From contig CM038919.1 of NCBI GenBank assembly GCA_021904315.1, forward strand, positions 14,501,666-14,565,665: a DNA stretch of 64,000 nucleotides. The letters are read 5' to 3'. Made by a program: the position numbers and the translations under genes. The notes under the pieces were generated by a model, which was not told the DNA's origin, searched no databases, and worked only from the letters and a program-made list of their open reading frames with translations. Positions 57,590 to 64,000 of the stretch are shown here, one piece after another (within the stretch, counting starts at the first letter, position 1; the number at the start of each line of letters is the position of its first letter). The stretch comes from Sphagnum magellanicum (Eukaryota; Streptophyta; Sphagnopsida; Sphagnales; Sphagnaceae).

Positions 57590-58260
57590 ATTTGCATGTA
57601 GCTTTTTTATTAGGTATATCTTTAATTTCAGGTAAGTACATGCCCTTGTTGTAGATGAAATTATATCAGATGTTTGATCAGATGTGTGATTTGGTGTGAC
57701 ATTATTATTACTATCAATAAAAATTAGGGTTTGACACTTAGGGCTTTCAAGTGCTTATGTTTTTGGAATAAAATTAAGATGATCATCCAAGTTTACCACT
57801 TGAGGATGTGATAAATGAGAACTTTGATCAATGTCACTAATTGCACCTATGATTTTTCATGTTTTTCTTAAAATGTTATAAATCTTTTCATACCAAGACC
57901 AAGAGGAAGGAGGAGCATTTGTTGCATTGCACGCATCATGTTTTTCACAATATTTTTATTGCATCTTAGTAATTTTGTCTCAACATTTTTTCCAAATGTG
58001 TGATATCTTATTAGGGAATGTTGCATTGATTTTGTCCATAAGTTCCTTCTAATCCTTTGTAGCCATAGGTTGTTTTTTATACTCCCAATGTTTTTCCTCT
58101 CACAAATTAATTATCATTCGGAGTTTTCCATTAATCCACAATCTCCTATCAATTTGAGATTTTACTTCAAATTCAGGGGCACTCAAGTTAGCATGCACAT
58201 TTAGGCCCAACCCCAAACCTAAAGGTTAAGAAGGAAAATTCAAATTCATTATTTGAAAAG
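57590..58260 (-). pseudogene. Myb-like second gene of the PIF/Harbinger element, decayed
   Basis: PIF/Harbinger elements carry a second, Myb/trihelix-like protein that helps the transposase bind DNA. On the minus strand here the order is RLWINGKLRMII (about 58,130), ELMDKINATFPNKISHIWKK (about 58,030), KITKMQ, CNATNAPPSSWSWYEKIYNI (about 57,900) and ISDIDQSSHLSHPQVVNLDD (about 57,830), ending near 57,590. Stops interrupt the frame. Convergent placement next to the transposase fits a two-gene element. Confidence 0.7.
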
Positions 58261-58666
58261 ACCTTAACTTTAAACATTGAGAAAAGTTAATATTTGAACC
58301 TTTGAAAAGAAGAAAAATAAGGTCCTTCCAAAAGATAACCCATGGAAGAATTCAACAAATTTTCCTCCATTTTTTTCCTTTAAAAATCACAAATAAAACT
58401 ATACCAAAACATAATCAATTTGTATAGTTCAAACTTTTCATTTTTATCTTTGGACTTTATTCTTAAATTACTTTCACTACTTTGTAGATTATGTGCATTG
58501 ACTATAGTTTCTTGGTTGCCTATGGAGTTTTCAGTTTGTGGGTAGATTATTTATTAAAGGGTGTTGTTTTTTCATTTTACCAGTGGGAAGAGGAAAGGAA
58601 AAAAATTTCAGTTCGTTCATGGGCATATCAATGTTGCAGAATGCTTGTTTCTAACCATGAAGGTTA

Positions 58667-58872
58667 CTAATACATTTGCCATTAACTTGTTAGCATGGTG
58701 ATTATGAAGAAATGTTCTTCACAATGGTTTCAACTTCGTTTCTCCCTTAACTTGGTGAATAGTTTTAAATTTAAAAAAAAAAAACAACAATGGTTTTACC
58801 CCATTTTTAAAATAACATTTAATTGCAATTGAAAATGAATTGAGACATCATGAATGAAAACCTAAAGGAAAC
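58667..58872 (+). repeat. ~200-bp direct repeat E, right copy
   Basis: This is the same-orientation partner of 55,081-55,276, starting CTAATACATTTGCCATTAAC and ending GAATGAAAACCTAA. It has lost most of the C's and G's that distinguish the left copy and contains an A-run near 58,770. The two copies bracket the G-rich minisatellite and the Harbinger relic. Confidence 0.85.
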
Positions 58873-60500
58873 AAAACCTAGAGAACAAATATGTATTTTA
58901 ACACTACATTTACACATCATGAAAACTTTGTGTAACACACTTATAATAACTTGCCCATTTATAATCACAAAATCCTCTTTTATGAGGATGAATGATCATT
59001 TTTAAAAAGCTTTTTGGAGTTATTTGTTCAATGGCGGAAAAAGAAAATCTCTCATCACATTTTGAAAAGACATGGGTTTGGAATTAAGGTTTTGTAAATA
59101 TGATAAAGTAAAAAATAAAAGATAATGTTGGGAGGTCATGGACAAATGTTAATTCTTTTTTGGTTTTTCTTAAATTTCATGGAAAAAAAGGATTAGGAAT
59201 ATACAATTTAATTGAAAAGAGTTCACAAATTGTTGTGAATGCAAATTTTTGTATATGTGTTCAAACCAAGGACCATGAATAGTAATGATAGTAGTGATAA
59301 TTAATTTTAGAGTTAACTTTGATTCATCGCATTAATGAATCTTTTTATTTTACATTCCATCTGATTATTTTCAATTTGTACTTACATTTATGTGAAAAAA
59401 AATTAATAATAATAAAAGAGTCATTTTGTATTATTTTGGATAATTAATCATCCATTACTTTTTTAAAAACATCTTTAATTTTTCATTTTTTACTTGGGTA
59501 AAAACATAATCAAAGGAATCATCTAAGTGATTGGACATTTTTTAAAATTGCATTTTTTATGTTTGTAAAATCATAAGGGAAACATAATAGTTTGGATTAT
59601 CATAAAAAGTTTTGGAATATTTTTTGATGCAAAGTTTGACACAAATATCAAAACAATTTACATGTTTAAACATTTAAACCTTTAGAATGGACAATCCTAT
59701 TTTTTTCAAACATCAATTGTTTTATAAAAAAATTCCGACAAGCACAGAACTTGGAAGGAAGAGGGAAGGAACGAAGGGAGCGCTCCTTCCGTTGACCGCC
59801 TTGGACTTGCAAAATTCTAGACTCAGATGTTTAGGGTTGCGAAAACCTCCGATTGCGCATGTAACTTGATGTGTAACTTGATTACACAATTATTTAGGTA
59901 ATTATTTAATGGGGTAAGTTGGGTATAAGATTCCATAATTTGGTCATGGTGCATTGACTCATGTCATGTGCACCATGAGATGTTGTTTACATGTGATTAA
60001 TTGTGGAATCACATGAAGAACCATGTGATTTTGTTTCCTTTTGATTATTTGGGAACCATGTGGTGGATAGGTTTTAGGAAGTTTCTTGATTAGTTTCCTT
60101 TTAATTAGTATATAAGGAGGTGTTTGTGACCTTGAAAAACACCTTCATTTGTACAAAGTTATGGTATGAATACAAAGTTTGTGAGAATTGAAGTTTTGAT
60201 TTTGGAAAACTTTTTGGTTTTTGAATAGTTTTGGTGTTGTTTATGTGTAATTCATGAAAGGAGAATGGTGAGGTTTGCATAGCCAATAGTAAGGTGGGAG
60301 GATAGTTTTACAACCAAAAACATAGATTTCATAACTATGTAGTAATCATACATAGTTTTGGTCCTAAACCTGTTCGTGTTGTACACGCACATCCACAAAT
60401 CGTTAAACCCTAAACCCTTACCACACCCAGCAAAATCGCACATCACCGTAGAAAAAATAATTGCACAACTTGAAACGTACAAAAACCTAAGTAATGGGTG
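58873..60500. other. AT-rich intergenic, nothing recognised
   Basis: A local G+C rise at 59,735-59,850 carries a short frame without recognisable features. No repeat or RNA gene can be supported. Confidence 0.4.
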
Positions 60501-60514
60501 CCTATATCGATATG

Positions 60515-60585
60515 TGTCCTCACCTCAATGGTTTGATCCTGATATCATAAATATGGGGTGCAAGGTTCGATTCCCTAAGGGGTTA
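60515..60585 (+). repeat. possible tRNA-derived SINE head
   Basis: GGTTCGATTCC at 60,563-60,573 matches the internal pol III B box exactly. About 40 bases upstream, CACCTCAATGGTTTGATCC resembles a weakened A box or D arm. No full cloverleaf can be folded with confidence and no SINE tail is assigned, so this could be a diverged tRNA-like element or coincidence. Confidence 0.3.
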
Positions 60586-60831
60586 ATAGGGTTTTCTAGA
60601 AATGTTTTTTTCATTGTGGAGAGGGTAGGGGGTTAGTTTTTTGCACAAATTGATTATGGGGGGAGGGGGGGTGAAGGTATGGAGTTTTTTTTAAGGTCCC
60701 TTCATTGGAAATGTGGAAGGAGGAGAGGGGAAAAGGGTTAATAGGGTTAATAGGGTTTTCTGGAAATGTTTTTTTCATTATGGAGAGGGTAGGGGGTTAT
60801 TTTTTTTACAAATTGATTATGGGGGGAGGGG
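60580..60831 (+). repeat. ~88-bp segment duplicated about 165 bases apart
   Basis: GGTTAATAGGGTTTTCTRGA...GGAGAGGGTAGGGGGTTA...ACAAATTGATTATGGGGGGA appears at about 60,580-60,668 and again at 60,744-60,831 with few differences. The second copy is preceded by an extra short TTAATAGGG repeat. The similarity is high, so the duplication is recent. Confidence 0.85.
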
Positions 60832-60860
60832 TCGGTTGAAACCCACCGGCCTGCAACAGA

Positions 60861-61349
60861 CCTCACAGCAAAGATGAGACAAAGGGTGCATCTTGGTTTT
60901 TTTTTTTTTTTTTTAAATTGTTAAGAGAACCTCATAGTAAAGACTAGACAAAGGGTGCACCTTGATTTTTTTTTTTCTGTTTTTTTTAATTATTGAGGGG
61001 ACCTCACAGCAAAGACCAGACAAAGGGTGCAGCTAAATATTTATTTATTTATTTATTTACTATTGAAGGGACCTCACAGCAAATACCAAACAAAGGGTGC
61101 ACCTTGATTTTTTTTTTTCTGTTTTTTTTCCTGTTGAGGGGACCTCACAGCAAAGAGACAAAGGGTGCACCTTGATTTTTTTTTTCTGTGTTTTTACTAT
61201 TGAGGGACCTCACAGCAAAGACCAGACAAAGGGTGCACTTTGTTTTTTTTTTTTTTGTTTTTTCTATTGTTGAAGGAACCTCACAACAAAGACCAAACAA
61301 AGGGCGCACCTATACATATGATCTGCGCACTATGCTCACAGTGCGTGGG
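60861..61349 (+). repeat. ~70-bp tandem array, seven units with poly-T
   Basis: Units begin CCTCACAGCAAAGACCAGAC at 60,861, 60,930, 61,002, 61,072, 61,143, 61,208 and 61,279, so the period is 65-72. Each has ACAAAGGGTGCACCTTG, a T-run of 9-18 (TTTA repeats in unit 3) and ATTGAGGGGA. The last unit loses the T-run and passes into unrelated sequence. Short frames across it simply follow the repeat. Confidence 0.93.
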
Positions 61350-61422
61350 GCTGGGGGCTGTTTGACCACCAAAAACAGACTGTAGTGCGGGGCTGTTTTT
61401 GTTGATTTTTTTCATTTTTTGT

Positions 61423-61560
61423 TACTTTTTGTTACTTTTTTTACTGCTTGTAACTTTTGTAAGTTACGTTTCCCTACTGAAAGGGGTAAAGTTTGTTACT
61501 TTTGTTACTTTTTTACTGCTTGTAACTTTCATAAATTACTTTTTACTATTGAGAAGGGTT
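61423..61560 (+). repeat. ~70-bp duplicated GTTACTTTT block
   Basis: GTTACTTTTTTTACTGCTTG-type sequence followed by TAACTTT, TACTGAAAGGGGT-like words occurs at about 61,423-61,490 and again at 61,493-61,560. The hydrophobic frame over it is an effect of T-richness and is not taken as a gene. Confidence 0.7.
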
Positions 61561-61740
61561 AAAGGAATTGTTTTATTTGTTATATTCATTGTTCAGGGGG
61601 AAGGGGTGTGCCTTGATATGCACAGTCCTCCTCCTATTCATATATTCCGGCTCCATTCCTCTGGTCGGTTTCGTTTGCATTCTTCTGGTCGGCCTGTTCA
61701 CACCCCCTCCAGGTCTTCCGTGTCACCTTTCGACTAGGTA

Positions 61741-64000
61741 GTTTTTGTTAGTTTTCGTCAAGCCTCAATGTGCACCATTTTTTTTGAAAATTGGAGAGAA
61801 TTTTAACATTGTTGATTAGAAGGGAAAAAATACTTAAATTAATGATTTTATTTTATTTTTATAACCAATTTGAACACATTTGATTTAAACATGTTTTTGA
61901 CCTTAAAAATTATGGATTTTGAAAATGTAGCCGTAATAAAAGTTGTTCATATTTATATGATAGAGGGCTTGAATGCATAATATATATAATATAAAATCAA
62001 ATTGTATTTCAAACATATTTATATTTAACATGCAATGTTAAACTGGATTTCCAAAATGTAAAATTTTAAATTATAAATCAACATAAAAATGATACGTGTC
62101 ATGTGCAACCCTTGGAAAAGGATTTTTACTTTAACACCCTTGATTCCTTTGATTGTGTTTTCACACATTTTTGTAAATTTAATAAATAAATAAATAAATA
62201 AATAATATATATTCACGTTGACCTTGCTAGGTTATCGTTAGGTTGTCATTTCTTACTTCTGTATTTGGCATTTCAAGTTTTAATGCACTTCACATTTCAT
62301 AATAATAATGATGAACACAATAAACACCTATAACCCATGTTACTTTATCAACTTTAAAATTAAATGTCTCAAAATCTGTCATATGTTTTCCAAATAATCA
62401 AATGTATTTTCTATTGCCACCCACCTTAAATTAATGTTGGAATTGTTTACATTTGTGAAACTATGGGTCTTTCAATTCTTTTACAAATAGGTATGAATTA
62501 GATAAGATACATCACTAATTAAAAATGATGTGCATTTCATACTTCAAACAATAATCATTCATTTTTGAATGATTTCATAAGATTTTAATTATGCATATGG
62601 GTTAAACTTTTTAAATTGTTCACCATGATGAACCTTTCCAAGTTGACCAAAATAAACATTTCAAAATATTTTGTTTACATTGCACACAACTAGTAACATA
62701 ATATTGTGCAACTTTTTTCTATTGAAAAAATCAAAGGAATGTGAGTTGTCTTTATAATTCTAAAAACGTTATATAAACTTTTAAAATTTTCAAAATAAAT
62801 AATGATATTATTTAAACATTGAGCAAAAAAAATATTGATGTATTTATTAAAGAATTTACCTTTGGTAATTGGGTGTAGTTAGAATAAAAAAAATCAAAAC
62901 ATTTATTGACACAATGTTTTTCAATATCTTTAATTTAATTTAATTTTGTTATTCAAACTCTCACCAAATGTTCTTAAATTTATTATGAATTTTAATGTAT
63001 TTCATAAAAAAGACAACATTTGTTGGTCTTTTGAAATGTACATATATTGTATCTTTTAAAGTGCATGTGCAAAGATGTTATTAATTTTGATTTTGAATGT
63101 TTGTAATGATATAGTAATTGAAGATTTGTGATTATATTTAAAAACAAAGTTATACATTTGATTATAATGTATTACTTGAACAAATTTTTAAGAATTTATT
63201 ATATGAAATTTATTTGATTTTAATATCAATATGTAGTCCAAATAAAATTTAAAAAAAAAAAATTCAATACTTGATTTTAAAAAATTGTTAATTCCAAAAC
63301 TACTAAGTTGTTGAAAATTTCAAAATTCATTTTACAATGCAAAAAGAAATATTGATTATGTTTTTAAGTGTAATGTCCCACACATTGATTTCCTCAAGGT
63401 CTCAATGTGTGCATTGTTTAGGTTTTTTGCACCACAAACAAGGTGGATGCCTCTTTCTATTCACACTAACCCTTAACATTGGAAGAAAATAAAACCTTAT
63501 TAAATTGAACATTTAATTGAAAACACATGATGTACTTTAAATTTAAACAATGTACAATTCCCGAGCATTATGGAGAGGAGTATCCAAAAAAGAAAAACCT
63601 ATCCAAGTGATGCCGAATCCATGAACAAAAATCTTAAGCAACAATAATAAACCTTAAACATATGAAAGACATAAAAAAATACCCAAAACAATGAAAATTT
63701 CCATAAGAATTTTTTTTGGGAAAACCAAAGTAGGCTGTTTGAGGCATCCTCTACGAACTTGAAAAAAGTTGTGAAAAAGGAAAGAAAACTTGAGACGAAG
63801 TAAAGCTTGAGAAAATAGGATCTCTAGGTTGTGGTTTTGATCACTAGCTCTTATTTCTTGCCTATGTCCCTCATGGACTTCGTCTTCTTTTCAATCTTGT
63901 TAAAAATATAAAAATAATAGGCCTAGTTATTATTTTCCTAAACAAACATGTTGACCATCATGCACTGAAAAGACATATATCGCAAGGTATTTGCACATAA
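61741..64000. other. AT-rich intergenic, nothing recognised
   Basis: An AATA microsatellite lies at 62,180-62,204. Otherwise this is highly AT-rich sequence without coding, RNA or repeat signals that I can support. Confidence 0.45.

Noticed and set aside
61399..61737. Hydrophobic 112-residue plus-strand frame resembling a membrane protein
   Set aside because: It is produced by T-rich tandem duplication (GTTACTTTT blocks) and lacks a conserved motif.

Overview
The window looks like nuclear DNA of a land plant with a large, AT-rich, repeat-loaded genome. Plant-specific gene families are legible: a LUX/PCL1-type GARP factor, an RCF3/HOS5-like multi-KH protein, a trihelix-type factor, and a PPR-DYW editing-factor relic. 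Introns have ordinary GT-AG ends. The wording of the PPR-DYW relic and of a mobile-element-linked relic near 47.5 kb reminds me most of ferns, with gymnosperm as the alternative. That is an inference from memory, not a search result.

Layout. 1-5.6 kb: AT-rich sequence with one possible exon. 5.7-9.5 kb (minus): a multi-exon KH-domain RNA-binding gene; splice phases are consistent across six CDS introns, but a one-base frame break lies in the fifth KH domain. 9.6-28 kb: repeat territory, with a pair of ~480-bp direct repeats 4 kb apart, hairpin clusters, a ~340-bp repeat present as inverted copies 11 kb apart, and a decayed LINE reverse transcriptase (22-24 kb). 28.2-29.5 kb (plus): an intact single-exon trihelix gene that is visibly richer in G+C than its surroundings. 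31-33.6 kb: scattered possible exons of an unidentified gene. 34.2-36.5 kb: a dead PPR-DYW gene. 38.2-40.2 kb (plus): a two-exon LUX gene, followed by three minisatellite blocks (40.7-42.4 kb). 42.5-51.8 kb: degraded mobile-element sequence. 51.8-54.5 kb (minus): a complete seven-exon Sfp-type phosphopantetheinyl transferase gene. 55-58.9 kb: two ~200-bp direct repeats enclosing a G-rich 33-bp minisatellite and both genes of a decayed PIF/Harbinger element. 60.5-61.7 kb: nested tandem repeats, including a seven-copy ~70-bp array. The remainder is AT-rich.

Four loci look functional or nearly so (KH, trihelix, LUX, PPTase). They are unrelated housekeeping or regulatory genes separated by transposon-derived DNA, with no sign of a cluster working together. 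I found no convincing new gene system. The items most worth checking are the KH5 frame break, the direct-repeat-flanked Harbinger block with one-directional C-to-T/G-to-A decay, the serial hairpin-plus-T-run cluster at 12.6 kb, and the duplicated start region with a uORF in the PPTase gene.
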